A stretch of DNA of 64,000 nt from Ptiloglossa arizonensis (GCF_051014685.1 NC_135058.1:7354811-7418810), one strand, 5' to 3'; counted from the first letter of the stretch, positions 35,368-49,092 are shown. The notes: generated from the letters alone by a model not told the origin. Made by a program: numbers and translations.

Positions 35368-38300
35368 TCATGTACAGCGGATACCGGAATTCGCCGAGAT
35401 CCACGCTAGGTAACTGCTGACGCGAGTGTATACGCCCGGATGTATCATAGTTTTACACCCTAATCCATAGGATAGAACACCAATCAGCGTCTGGCCTTCC
35501 GTCAGCGGAGCACCTGGATCACCCTGCAAGTAGACGAGGGTTGACAGTTTCAGTGATTACTCCGTGCGGCGCTCTCGCGCTGATTTGCTAATGCGTCGTT
35601 GCACTCGGAGTGCAGGATGCACCGATCGTTCCCAAAAAGGCGGGAACTAATTAAAACGTTTCGCGACGGACAGACGTTCGGTTACTTCTCGTTCGAGCCC
35701 CGTGGAAAGTACAGTGTCTACGCTCCTGCGATTAATAGTTTCGTTTCTGACTAACTGTTGCACGACTTGCAATATTTACAAGAATGAAGAAAATATAATT
35801 CGTAAGAAAAAGGCGTAGAGTTGAAGATTCATTGGACAACGGCGCGATGAATTTAATTTGCAAGGTTACATATTTGTTTCCAGTCAGAAAAGCATATTAT
35901 GGTGAATTTTGTATAATACTCGACTCGAACGGAAAGTTCAAGCGTATACGTTCCACGCGGCACGGAATATTTTAACGAGAGCGAAACGCGCGACGTTGTT
36001 TTATGGAAAACGTGGAAGAAGACCACACGGTCTCTGCACGATGCAGTTACGGCGTTTTCACTTTCGCGTGGAATTTGCAATCCTGTAAGTCGAAACAAAT
36101 CGAACGTACCGTTTTTCTTGTTCTCGTCCTCTCCCTATGAAAAAAGAACTCCCGATCCTCGCGCGGTTTCCACCGATACTTCGCGCGTGATAGAAGAACG
36201 AGTTAAACAGATATCCGTAAATCCGTTTATCGGTAGGGAAGAGTCGTTGGCCAAGAACGACGCTTGAAACGGAAATACTCTTTATCGTCCTTTTTTTTCA
36301 GAATTAATTTCTCGAAGAGGAAACATTCCCACCGATACGGCGAACGGAGCGAAAATCGTGTTTTTTAATCGAAAAACACCCGGTCCCGTGTTCGCTCGCG
36401 CTTCGGAAACTGACAATTATTTTCGAAACGGTGTCGCGATCGTCGAAGAACACCACCGAAAGTTCCAATTAGTTTTCCGCTTTTAATTTTCCGATCGCGT
36501 TCGAAAATCGAACGCACGAACCCGTCGCCCGTGTCCGGGTCCCGCTCCGCGTTCATCAGCTCTCGAAAGTCGAGCGGGGCCGTGTAACTTTCGCGGGATT
36601 GTATTCTCTCTGGGTGGAAATTGTAAAAGAACGAAAGAAAAGTAACATTGAAATCTATTGCCAGCGGAGAACCAACCGACCGAAAAATATCGCTTTTTGT
36701 ATCGTCCCGGCGAATTTATTGTTATTATTATAACGATGGAACGTGTTGAAATCTCCGCGCTTTGTGACAATTTTCTATTATACTCGGTGAATAATGTTCA
36801 GTTTCTATTCAGTCGGCCGTATTCAAATGTTGCTTATAACGCGCCGCATCTTTTGTGCCGTCTCTCGGCGAACTGTTTGCACGACGTTCGAGTCAGAAAC
36901 GACGCGAAGACGAATATATCGGTATCACGAGTGCATCGTGCTGTCTCTGCGACGGACCACGCGACTTCGTTAAAATTCCCAAAAATACAGTCTCCCTAGG
37001 GTGAGAAACTATCGGAAAAGAGAGTCACTTTTATCGAATTCGACCGTTTCGTCCGCGTTAATATTCTTCGCGATGTATTTTTTGCGCCGATTCGACGAGG
37101 TGAACGCGAAGCACGAAACAATAATAAATACGTTTCTCAAATTTTCAATCGAAAATTTCACTCGTTGGACGCACTGTAGGGTCTTAAACTGCGTTTCTAT
37201 GCACGCGATGCGTTCGGAACGCTTTTCGCGCGTTGAACGGTGGCGGTGATCGGCTCTGTTTCAATTCCGGGGAAATTAGGAGGATTTAAATCACGAGTGT
37301 CCGTACCTCGATCGAAACCGCGGGGAACCGTTTTGTCGTTCGTTTCGCGCGTTAATTATCGTCGGTATAAATTTTCCGCGCCGCGTTGTCCCGGTACGTC
37401 CGAGTGGCGTTTTCGAGTACGGGTTACACGGGGATTGACGGTAGACGATAAAATTCGTCCGAAAGGGATCCGTTAATTTACATCGTTCGACGTTAGGCCA
37501 GGTCCGATATCCTCGAGTCGAGCGTGTTGCATTGTTCGCTCGTTGAGCGCAATCGACAACCGAAATTAGCGCTCGCGTTTCGGGGACGTCGAATTAACGA
37601 TGAATTCCACGAACGGTCAGCGAACGCGAGCTCGCGCATGCGCACAAAAGACAATCGGTATCGTCGAGTTAACGAGCCCAGTGATTCATTCGTTTCGTTC
37701 ATTTTTTTCTTTCTTCTTTTTCCCGCGCGCCCCGAGTCCGCCGTGCTCGAAATTTCAACGCGTTTCATTATCGCCGCGAACGCGTTACCAAAGGGCGAAG
37801 AGACAAAGACGATTCCTCGCGAGTAGAATCGCATCGAATTGTCCACGACGAACCAGCGCGCGTTAATAAATACAAGAAAAATAAAGTAACGGAACACGAG
37901 GGAAACTCGACGAGATTTAAAATCTAGTTGATCCGAATTTTCACAGGCGCGAAGTCGTTTCTCGATTTTCTCCAAATTTACGAAAGGAAGCAATGGCACG
38001 AGTATCGGTGCTCGCGTGAAAGAACGGTTGAACTCTTCGGGAAACACCGAATGTATCCATTGAATCGGTATTATAGAGAAGAATGCAAAACGAACGAAGA
38101 GTTCAACATCTGCGAGGCAAAGATACGGGTCACGGGTCGAACGCGATCGAGAAATCCGTGGAAGTTGGTCAACGAGTCCACGAGTAGATTTCTCGAAACT
38201 CAAGGGTTCTGGTTTTCCGTTCGGGTTCGGGATAAAACCGGTCGGTAGAACTCGATCCCTTTAACGTAGCGTCTACCGGCTGCTCTCGAAACCGACGGTT

Positions 38301-41300
38301 TTCGATTTAAATTCAATCCCTGGCACCGAGCAATTAGTTCCGATTCGGTTCGAGTCGGCGTGAAACGCTGCTACATCACCCCTCGAACGATCAATTTTCA
38401 TCGTTTGGTATCCGCGTTACGGGATAAACAGCCATCGAGCAGCCATCTGTCTTCTTGGTCGTCGAGCTGTCGGTAGATCGGGTCGGTGGGTTCTCGTTCG
38501 CGCGGCTCGTGTCTCTATCCGCACGTCGGATACATTAGCGGGGCGTTTTTGGGTGTCGAGTCGCGCATTGTTTTCGAAACGGTTGCTTCTGACACCGGAG
38601 CTCACGGGCAACGGTGTCACGCGAGCTCGAGAGTCAGCCTCACGGAGTGCACACACGTGCGGCCCCCGAGTGGCGTCACGCGCGAGACGAGGTCGAGGGA
38701 TCTCCTTAACAGACGCTTCAGGATCTTCGGTGTCGCGGAGGGTTGTCGCGGGTCGCGAAGGCACACGGCCTTCGTTCCACGACCCTCTCCCCCTTTACAA
38801 CCTACCCTTGTCTTCGTCTTACCTGACACGTCTCCACCCCGAGGGTCATGTTACCGGCACAAAGCATTTTCCGGAGCACCGGCTCGTAGCAGGGCATCGT
38901 CGAGCTGCAGATATCCTGATTCACGATCGGTACGGCTGTCACCGTGAGCTGAGACTCGATCGAGCCACCCTGAAAATCGTCGCGTTCACACGTGAGATTC
39001 TTCCAACGAAGATTGTGTTACAGTCTCGATCGATTCGGTTACTTTTGCATTAATAACGACCGAAGGCAATTTTTGCAGAGTTTCTTGTATTTTTGTATTT
39101 TTGTATATTTGTCGTTCTCCATCGTACGAATTTACCGATTTATGTAATATTCACGCTAAAGACCTATATCGATCATCCGATACATCGGATCATCCACTTA
39201 CTTTTTATCACTATTCTTTACAATTGCAATATCTGTTTTACTGACTCGACTGTATACCACCATGGAGATCGCTTATGCAAAGAATTACGGTGAATTCTTC
39301 GTAACTTTGGTTCTACTGTCGATTTTTCGAATTCGTCAAAGTCTAAGAGGCGCGATGCGACCATCTGTCTCCACTCACCGAGCTTCCGATAGAACGAAAG
39401 GGAATATTGTACGTTTCTCTTTGACTGGTGACATATCGCCTCTCTTCTTAGACGCGTATTTGCCTAGAAGTAGGCAAGGACTGTAAAAGAACAAAGAACG
39501 CGACTTTTCTCCCTGGAGGAGTTTCAATTTGAAGACGCATAGATTCGAAAGAATCGACTGTACTTGAAAAAAAAAACGCGGAGAAAACTAACGGAGTAGA
39601 GTCTCTTTTGTAATGAGAAACTGAGAATAAACAGCGATTAGGGCACGGTAAACGCGTGTCGTAAGTGGAAATTCAGTTGTCGCGTTTTGTGAATGGTGTA
39701 CCCGTTGCACCCAGACGATAACCTTTCGTGGAGCGTCGAAAGGGTTAAGCGGGCGAAGATAAGGAAGATTGTCGCGCGTCAGACGCCACGGTATTATTTT
39801 GAAACGAGGTACTCGGCCACCTGGTTCCCGTACGTGCTTTCGTTGAACGTAAATTTAGTCGGTCGCTCAAGGTTATCGAGAAGTTAACCTCACCGTATCG
39901 TGTACGGTTAGGAGTTTACGAGAACTGGCCGGAACGGGCGGACCATCGGTCAAATTTTTTATTGCACGGTCTACAGGTGGAGAACGAGAAGCGTTCGCCT
40001 TAACACACGGCACTCTACGGTTTTATTATCGTTCGTTCCGCGTATCGTTCCCATTCTGCACTCGTAGTCGTACGTCGTTCGTGTCTCTCGATCCGAGACA
40101 GGTGGTGGAGGGTCTCGATCGAGGAATCGACCTTGAACGGCCGATAGAATACGCGTCCAGTCGAGTCGAGCGTTTCGTGTCGACTTCTCGAGTAACTCGG
40201 AACGATATTCCGAAAAGCGAAACCTTTTATCTTTCGTGGAAACACGCGTTAACTTCGTCCCGCTCGTCGAACCGTTCGTCCATCGGCGCGAGTGTTTAAC
40301 GCTTCGTTCGATCGTTTACCAAAAAATTGGCGAAGATCGTTCGTATCGGTTCCGCAGGGTGGTTTCAACGCGAGCGGAATTTACGTTCGACTCTTTCGCC
40401 GATTGAAAATTGCCCCCAATAAAAGCCGAGGGAATTTATTTTTCGGTTTCCCGTATAGAGGATTATCTATGTATGTGTACCGAAATTGAATCAGATATCG
40501 CGATAAAAGTGAATATTTAGCGAACGAGCTTGCGGCTTTAATGACCGCGCGATGACACAGAAAGATAATTAACGCACGGTATAAAACGGACAGTTCGGAA
40601 ATAATTTTTTATCGAGATACGACACCGGATACGCGAAACGTTTCGACGATGCGCGTTCGCGCGTGTGCTTTATAATTCTACCGTTTCAATGTACACGGAA
40701 ACATTCGACGAACACGCGACGACAAATTGAGCCGAAAATTTGTTCGCAGTCCCTCGAACGCTTTTGAAACAACGTCGACGATCGTTACGAATATTTAAAT
40801 CGACTCCGAGGGTTTCCCGTATCAACGACGTTAGAAACAACACTCACCATGTTGTATTTCCAGCCTGTCACGAAACACATCGTTCCATCGTCGAGGTTGT
40901 AGTCCTCGTTTCCGGGTATTCCAATAGGTAGCAACTTCTCTCCGAATTGGACAGGTATTTTCAACTGAACTCGAAGAAATTGCATCGACGTTAGACGATT
41001 ATATTCCTCCGGTGAACATTGTCACGATGTAACGCGAATTCAACGAGCGAATCGAACGTCATCGATCGGTGATAATGTCGTAAAACCGAATAAACGATCG
41101 CAAAAAGTGTCACGTTACCGGAACGTCACGGTCTTGAGAATTTTACTAGATTTCGTATCGGTGGCTTTTGCTTGTTACGCGAGAAACAATCGTCGCAAAA
41201 AGTTCTGTTTCGCGTTCGTTTCCCGCGTTACAATTATCCGGAAAATGAATGTCGCGCACCGATACACGGTTACGTTTAATCCAACGGCGATACATCACCG

Positions 41301-43811
41301 GCCGGCATTTATTAAATTCTTTTCGCCGGTGGAAACGCTCGCGTTCCCTTTGTATAACAAAATTATTAATATTTCGATGCTACTTCCCATTAGTACGTCC
41401 CTTTGAAAGACGTACGAGCTTATCGGTGGAATTTCTGTCCGTAACGATTGTGTATCGTAACACGAGGCGGCGTATCGAACCGAAAAAAAAGTCTAATAAA
41501 ATTCCCAGGTTGCGTTGTTACTCGCGTGACAAACGTTCGTTCTCGGGGTTAGGGCCTGGATTAAAGTGCTCCGGAATAAATGTGCTTTTAGCCCTTTAAA
41601 AGCGAGCCCACCTTTATTAACGCGATGTCGTTCAGCAGAACGTATTTGTCAAAATCCTCGTGTACAACGACGTTGCGCACTTCCAGTTCGTCTCCGCCGT
41701 TCGAGAGCACGCCGGTTCGGACTCGCACGGAAACCGTTGAAGGGTTCACGCTGTAAACAATTACGATTTTGTTATTTGTTGTCTTGGTTCGCGAATTCTA
41801 CGCGAATACTTCGAATACTCGCCCGAAAACGCAGGATGCCGCGGTTATGATCCACGATTCGTGCACCAAAGCACCACTGCAAACGTGTTCTCCTTGCGTC
41901 TCGATGGACACCTGCGTTACAAACAAACGCGCAATGTTATTGATTTAGTTTTGTAACACGTTTCGCGTTAAATTCGGCTCGATTCGAGCCATTTGGTTTG
42001 ATTTACCCGGGACCAGTAGCAAAGATTTTTCTTCGTCAGGTGGGACACTTCGTTTTTCGGAAATTTGATTCTCGAGAACATAATACACGGTTTTGAAAGC
42101 TTTCGGTGTAAGTTGGATCCGTGTTAGGTCAGATTCTAAGATCTCTATCGATTAAGTAACTTAGAAAGGATCGCGAAAAGTTCACTCCTTGCGATTTTTG
42201 AATACGAGATATAAAGAAAGTGTTTCGAATACTTCTATTAAACTATAAATATACGTAGTGGTTTACGTCATATTCGGACACTAACTTTAGAGTATCTGAA
42301 CTTTAAGGCTTATCGGAGCTCACGCGCCCGAAATGTACGCTTTCATCTCGTTTAAGAGAAAAAGAAACTGTCCAAGTGTATCGTCACAGTGGTCCAAGTT
42401 CAAGACATTATTACCCGGATCTGTGGACAACAAAAGCACTCGTGTGTTTCGAGACGGATAGACATCCGGTTACGGTAATCTATTTCCAATATCGTAAAAT
42501 ACACGAGCGAGAAAAACGAGGTTCCGTCCCGTTGGATCGACGAGTCGGACCATTGTGCTCCTCGGACTTGCGGTCCATATCGGCGTTGCTGCATCATGCT
42601 CGGGCGTCCACTCGCTAGTTTCCATCGCGAACGAAGGGGATCGAACCGGAATAATTCGACCATCGGTTACCTCTCCCATTTTTATCGAATCATCGGGTAC
42701 GAGGTACAGAGGTAACCACGGATTCCAGTCTTCGTCCGTGTTGCAAAGAAGTTTACTCTCGGGTCATTTTTGCTCTCGGAGTTCGACACAATTCCATCAG
42801 GGATACGAGCCATCCCGCGTTACAGACACCGGGCGAGTTGAACGCCTGGACCCGCGCGATAACGAGTCTAATTTCAATTCGTTGTTTCGCCCGAGTTTAC
42901 ACGGCGTCGCACGTCCGGACACTTGTAAACGTTTCTCGATCGTGTCGATGCTTTCGGAGCGGTTACGTTCACTTCGAGAAAGAAAGAAAAAAAAAAAAAA
43001 AACAATTTGTGGGTACTATCGGGTCGGTCCATAAATTCGTGTACATGTTTCCAAATGAACCGTCGTTCAAAGAATTCGGAGCTACCTACGGTTTCGATGG
43101 AAACGAAACTTTTCTTTCGTACACACTCGTTTCGATCGATAATTTTATTCTTTCGTATTACACGTAACTGAGCATCACTTACGGTTAGGCACGATAGAAG
43201 ATTTAAATTACATATTATTAGTATTTTATTCACCGGTTGGTAAGTCTTTGTAAAAATATGAGAAGTTTGCTAATTGTTGGAAGCACGAAGCATTGAATTC
43301 GATCGAATATGTCTCTTCCGGTGATCGTATCTAGTTATTTTCGTTTCACTGTTTGAAGGTGTGTTATCCGGATTTGCCACCATCGTTATTTGATTACCAA
43401 TCGAAAGATGTATCCCATGGAATTAATTCTTTCACCGAAGTATCGTAACTTACTCCTTTCCGCGATAAAAAGAATTTCGACCTTGGAATGAGAGAAGAAA
43501 AAAAGCATAAAAGAAAAAACTGCTCAGTTAACTGAACGTAAAAGCAGACGTTGCTCTGCGTTCCGGTGACTCAACGTTATAGGTAAGCCGGACGATCGTT
43601 GTTGTTGAACAGAAAAATATATTTCGACTTACGTGGTACGGATAGTCCGTGATGTTCGCGTACTTGGTATTTTCCGATGCGAGTACTGTGCAGAGAGTGA
43701 AGAATATTTGCATGAAATTGCGCGCGAAATTGGATTCCCGTACGGTGCACCATTATCCAACTTACCGTCCTCGAGGAGGATGCAGAACAGGAACAGTATT
43801 TTCTTAGACAT
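35368..43811 (-). CDS. SP-4: complete serine protease homolog lacking catalytic His, Ser and the IVGG motif
   Basis: Secreted S1A-fold protein that cannot be a working protease. Minus-strand exons: 43766-43811, 43633-43685, 41823-41911, 41612-41750, 40848-40964, 38823-38969, 35368-35523, giving 747 bases and 248 residues, all in phase. Exon 1 is a signal peptide ([18 protein letters not shown]). Exon 2 leads into YPYH|VS but has no Arg/Lys-Ile-Val-Gly-Gly; KYANITD stands where the activation site should be. TAAHC is TAASC, with Ser59 for His. Asp104 is kept (NDIALIK). GDSGGP is GDPGAP, with Pro200 for the nucleophile Ser. GWG is GWK. Position 189 is Glu. Fold cysteines (VCSG, ASC, ICSS, LCAG, TCQG, GCK) and PGVYTRV remain, so a folded domain is likely. 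The intron after TAASCVFG has a GC donor (CGG|GCGAGT). The uninterrupted frame and intact splice sites argue for a functional homolog, not a dead gene. Confidence 0.85.
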
Positions 43812-45114
43812 TTCGACGTAAATTGACAGGGAATAACGATCGGCCTGTCGAATTATTGGGACTGGAACTGGGTCGGGACATGTCGATACGCGTGGGGGTG
43901 AAATTTTTCGGCGATAAACGTCGTTATCGATCATTAACCGTTGTCGAAAGTGTCTTGTCGCGTGAACTTCAAAAGGATACCGTTAATCCGTTTCGTGTGT
44001 CCCGATACAAACGTCGAAAAAGTTCGACCTCCCGTGAACACTTTTTCCGTGGACGTGTCAGGGTGTTCGAGACAAATCGCGATTACCGATATCCTATCGA
44101 GAAGAAGATAATGGAAGAATCGTGTCAAGATTAGCCGCGTATTCGAATTGGGGCGATTTAAAATTAATCTATGTGTTCCACTCGGTGAAACGTATTCCTT
44201 GTGTACATTGGTGGGGGGTGTTGTGCACGTTTCCAAGTGTGCGTTACTCGCGTCACGCGCGACAATTGATCGATCGCTTTTGTAAAAGTATTCGATGCGC
44301 TATCTTATCGATAAACGTTGCATCGAACGATGGCTCCGGAGGACGCACGTTGTAAAAAATACAACGATACTGGTAATGCAACGGTAATTGGTGCTATCGT
44401 CTTTATTCGCTTGAACGGTTCCAATCGGGAGGGAAGTATCGGATCGTCGGAACGGATTGTTTCTTGGAAAGTTTGTATAATTAATACCTGGAACATTTTT
44501 CGACAATCGAATCGCACTTTATTAACTTCTATACGTATTTGCGCCGATAAGCGGTAAGCTTTGTTAATCTATTAGCCGGTAGACCTTGCTCGCTATTGTT
44601 TCACCTCTTGAGATCTATTGGTGCAAAATAAAGAAAAACAAGTCGAGCGAAAAGATTAACGTTTGATACAAAGCACTGTTCGCTTTTTAAACACAAGATG
44701 GTAACAATGTCGTGAGCACCGATGCTTTCCATATAATGTTTTCATTGTAAGAGACGGAAGTATCAACGAAACATTGTACACGATTTAATCGTTTCTTAAA
44801 AAAGATGATCGAAGTGTGTTTTTGAACGGTGAAGGCGGAACGACAATTCGAAAAGAGAGAAAGTTTCGATGGAACGACGATCTTGATCGAACTGTCCAAC
44901 TGGGTAAACTATCGGAGAAAGTTTGAGCTGTTCTGGGTATCGGGAAACGTGAACGAAGAAAGCATTTAAGTTAAGGCGGTTAAACAAGCTGTTGTAACTG
45001 TCAATCTCTCGTTAAACGTTGTTTCACCGATAGGGTAATTCAGAGAGAGTTGGATCAGACCTGTATCTCTCGAACTATCCGTCAAGGACGTAACGCGTCG
45101 ATGCTATTTTATTA

Positions 45115-45248
45115 TTGGGTTGTTCGGAAAATGATTTCGTTTTTTTTTTTGGTGAGAATGGAACACGATTCTTTTAGAATGTATAAACATTTTATTAAAT
45201 TATATATTCTCCATTTTGGAAAACGAAATCACTTTCCGAACAAGCCAA
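45115..45248. mobile_element. Tc1/mariner-type MITE, copy 1
   Basis: 134 bp with terminal inverted repeats of about 29 bp (left TTGGGTTGTTCGGAAAATGA; right, inverted, TTGGCTTGTTCGGAAAGTGA), flanked by TA at 45113-45114 and 45249-45250. There is no coding capacity. The interior (AACACGATTC, GTATAAACATTTTATTA) matches the inverted copy at 52190-52328. Confidence 0.8.
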
Positions 45249-45526
45249 TATATTTAAAAATTTTCAAAGTAAAAATACAATATCTCGACGCAGTCGCAAG
45301 AAACGGTATGAAACTGTTGTTCGATCGAACGTTTGCGCCATTTTTGTAAACTAAGCCTCGATATCGTTTAGAAAATATTTTACTAGAAATAATTTTAACG
45401 TACAACGGTCAACGATCGTGTCGAAACTAATCAGCTGATACATCTGGTGCACATAGAACGTATACGTATATCTAAAATGCGAACAATTATCATTTTCATC
45501 GAATTTTTCGGATTTTTTTTGCATTT

Positions 45527-45893
45527 GATGCCCAAAAGAAAGAAAGAAAAAAGAAATATAATAATTATGCAAACGAAGAATCGACTTGTAGTGTTGACGA
45601 ACTACCGGTTAAAGAAGTTGGTCGATTAACTTTCGTTAGTTGTCAGCCAATCGAGAGCAAAGGGAAGAATTCCCTTTGTCAAGATTATCTGTTGAAGGTG
45701 TTTGAAGTCGATATCTTCGATGCCCAAAAGAAAAAAAAAAAGAAATATAATAAATATGCGAAGGAAGAATCGACTTGTAGTGTTGACGAACTACCAGTTA
45801 AAGAAGTTGGTCGATTAACTTTCGTTAGTTGTCAGCCAATTGTGAGCAAACGGAAGAATTCCTTTTCGGTGTTTGAAGTCGATATCTTCGATC
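45527..45893. repeat. 192-bp tandem duplication holding an in-frame 64-codon repeat
   Basis: GATGCCCAAAAGAAA occurs at 45527 and 45719; the units run on through GAATCGACTTGTAGTGTTGA, CGATTAACTTTCGTTAGTTG and GAAGTCGATATCTTCGAT. The plus-strand frame 45476-45919 is open for 147 codons across both units because 192 is a multiple of three, but it has no ATG. It ends just below the SP-5 stop codon, which is read from the other strand. Confidence 0.9.
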
Positions 45894-45920
45894 GCACTGT
45901 TAGTCGACCGATCGTTTAAT

Positions 45921-48900
45921 TTACACTCCGCTGTTCTTCTTGATCCAAGCTCGAAGATTGGCCACGTTGGCGTAAACGCCGGGATATATCGGCTGAGCGC
46001 AACCTTTACCCCATGACACTACACCGTAGAGGGTACCGTCCACTGTCAGTGGACCGCCCGAGTCTCCTTGGCAAGAGTCCTTTCCGCCTTCGGTGTATCC
46101 AGCGCAGATCATTCTATCGGTGACGCTGTTGAAATTGGAGTAAATTTGTTGGCATTTCTGTCTGTCGACTATGGGTACCGATACTCTCATGAGTTGCGAC
46201 GGAGTCGACCAACCTCCTTCCTGGAACGTAGGTAGAGGAGAAAGTTTTGAGAAATGGATCCTTTATGTAAAACAGATTATACGACGATCTCGGTGTCGTT
46301 TAGGTGCACTTGGCGTTGAAATATGATCCCGGAGCAAGGTTGCAAATGGTCGTACGTCTTTTCGTCGCGATTAAGGTACCGGTAACATCCGTTAACGCTT
46401 CACCGACCGGTACGTCTCGGACACCGGCCAACGTAATTATTCTTTCGCGAATAATTTCTTTCGTTTCGTTATTTCGCGATGTTCTCGGTATTTGATTTAT
46501 TTCCGGATACGATTTCACGCTCGCGAACGATCCGATCGCTGACCGAGTAACGATAAACGTTAACGGGAAATAACTTACACCGACCCGTGTCGGAGAATTC
46601 TTCATCGAAGAGGGGAAGAAAAAAATTTGTTATCGCGAACGATATTCACCGCGAACGTATCGATGGAAAATCGTACTCGGCGCTCTGAAACTGTCATCGA
46701 AGTTCGACGTTCCATGCGCCCGAAACTATTTTTACTTCTGTCACGCGTAAAGCATACAAATTTCAACGATTTACCTTGAGTACTCCCCAGCCGGTGACGT
46801 TTACCATGGTACCGGTGGAAAGTTCAGCGGATGCCAAACGCACTGCTTTCACCGTATTGCTGAATTTAAATTCGCCATTAATCTGTAATAGAGTTTCCAT
46901 TGCATTATCCTCCGTGATCCCGTAGTCGGTCATTAATCCTCGCGGCTCTGATACGGTCAGAATGAAATCAACCGACCCTTCAAGAACATCGAGTAGCTAT
47001 TTCCACTCGTTTCTCGAACAGCTACGCGACTTTATCGCGCATTTGATTTGTACGTTCGTAACGAAACTTTCGAAAGTATCTCGATCGTCTACTCGTCGAT
47101 ACGCGATCGCTACGATCATTTCCCGAACGTTTGCAATTTCGTTGAAACACGTTTTAATTTTTAATCTTTAATTTAATCTTTATAATTCGAGAACCGTTGT
47201 TCGTTTCATCGGCGAAATTGCGTCACGTTTATCGTTGATTGAAAAATTTCGACGTCGAATTACCATCTTGTTAAATACAAAACAAGTGAATCGTTAACTC
47301 GATCCTTGTTAAAGGATCAAAGAGTAACCTACTGCCGAGTTCCACGTACCTCGAGGAGCGCTACATCGTAGTCATTGTTGCTCGTGCTGTATTGGTTATG
47401 TCTGATTACTTTCTTCACGGTGTAACTAGTGCCTTTGTCCTTGTTGCTGTTACCGATTTTTAAAGTGTATCGGCTGGGGGACATCCTGTAATCGATGAAA
47501 CACGAAAATGTCAACGATTCGCGTTCGAAGATAGAAATATATTATCGATTTTTAAGAGACAGGGTAGTACGCACGGGGGCGTACATACGTGGTTCATCGT
47601 TTCTCGACTATAGAACCGTGTCTTTGTCACCTCGATTCGAAGTCTATACCGTACCCTCTATAGTAAGTTCGTGTGCTAACCGTTTCCACGAAACGACCAC
47701 CGATCGCTTCCGAAAATAGGCGCAAGGTATTTAACGGCCTTATTGTTATCGCATAATGATAGTCGATTAGGATGGAACGCGACCGGCAAAGCCGATTTAA
47801 TATCGCGATGGCTTCCACAATTATTATCGCGATCGGCCGTTGTACGTTCCGTTGAGCGAAAACGCTTGGGAGGATCCAAGCGACTCGACCATCGACGTTA
47901 ACCTACACTGGCCAATGTATATTAAAGCTTGGTAAATTTATCGTAACGTCGAGCTCGAAGACGAAAAAATAACTATAACCATTGAAACGTATTTCTACAT
48001 ATAGGAATCTCACCTCGAACACCCGATCGAGTCGAAAGACGAGGTTTGGATTAGATCGTCTCGAAGTGTCAATTTTTAAAGAAACGAATAGTTTTCGTCA
48101 CTTAAGATCGTTTAGTACCGTTCGCGTGTAATTTCGTTGAAAGTTCAAAAATGTTAAAATAGTTTTATTTACGCACGTGGAATTTTCATAAATTTTCCGC
48201 GCACCATTGTCGCGTAACAACGAGAGCTGGAAGCATCGGTAGAATCGATACGACGACGATTCGTTCTCGACGTATAGAATTGAAATCGCGACGTTTCGGT
48301 GTAAAAGTCGTTCTACGCGTACGAATCGGATTGTCCCGTGACACTTATGTCCGCTTAACGCACACGGGACTGTTAACTTTACGCATTTGCGTTATTACCC
48401 GACACAATGGGCCGCTGTGATGACCCATTTGCTACTGATGATCGCACCACCGCATATGTGACTGCTAGTTTGGAGTGAGAGTTGATAGGGATGTTGAAAT
48501 ATATCGACCGCATTCCCACCGACAATTCGGCTGTCCAGAGCGAAAGGTTGACTACTCTCGAAATCGAAAGCTGCAATATTAAATCGTTACATTAAGATTG
48601 CTTCCTCGCGCGAGAATCATCGAGCGATTCGACCCGATGTGCGTTCAACGATGATTTACGTTTCGTATCGAGATCGAGAGGTCTCGTTGGGGGGTTAGTC
48701 ATCTTGCGACTCTCTCGTATCGTAAAAGAAAAGAAAAAGAAAAGAAAAACCACCGTCGAGATTCTACGCGGTTGAACGATAAGAAATTCGTATGGAAAAA
48801 AAAAGAACACTTCCGGAAATCCGATTCGGTAACGGACGTTCACAAAATTGTCCACCATTTGCTTCTTTTGCGTAATACCGTGCACTGTAAACGCGTTTCA

Positions 48901-49068
48901 CTTTATCCGTAGAAATCGGAAACCAAACGACCGATTCGCGATTTTCAATATACCCGATATCCACGAACGAATTAAGGAACGAAGGCTTCCGCGTTCCGTT
49001 TTCTCGCACTCACCCAAGGTACTCCCGATGAACAACAAGATCACCGGTTGTAACATTTTGATTCTCAT
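45921..49068 (-). CDS. SP-5: secreted trypsin-like serine protease
   Basis: Predicted active trypsin. Minus-strand exons: 49014-49068, 48399-48570, 47350-47485, 46775-46882, 45921-46220, giving 771 bases and 256 residues from the first ATG, all in phase. The second ATG (Met5) is the more likely start: it begins [15 protein letters not shown], close to the SP-2 signal peptide, and the TATA box at 49093-49100 places transcription start almost at the first ATG. The pro-peptide ends in LDSR|IVGG. The triad is His73 (TAAHC), Asp116 (DYDVALL) and Ser211 (GDSGGP), with trypsin-type Asp205 (GGKDSCQ). It lacks the introns before VS and before GDSGG that SP-2 and SP-4 have, so exons 2 and 5 are fused. 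Splice sites are all GT-AG. An ATTAAA lies one base after the stop codon on the coding strand, so the 3' untranslated region may be very short. Confidence 0.93.
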
Positions 49069-49092
49069 ATCTAGCGATCAGGCATAGAACGC

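Larger units (their letters stand above)
43812..45920. other. Intergenic between SP-4 and SP-5
   Basis: No gene supported. Contains the TA-flanked element (45115-45248) and the 192-bp duplication (45527-45893). Two hydrophobic-looking short frames here lack homologous neighbours. Confidence 0.5.

Noticed and set aside
37493..38203. The 236-codon minus-strand open frame, among the longest in the window
   Set aside because: It lies inside intron 6 of SP-4, is overlapped by open frames on the other strand, has no domain, and its Arg/Ser/Phe-rich composition is typical of stop-poor CpG-rich DNA.
43020..43060. TCGGTCCATAAATTCGTG, like a mariner terminal repeat
   Set aside because: No inverted partner within about 1 kb and no transposase frame, so not called as an element.
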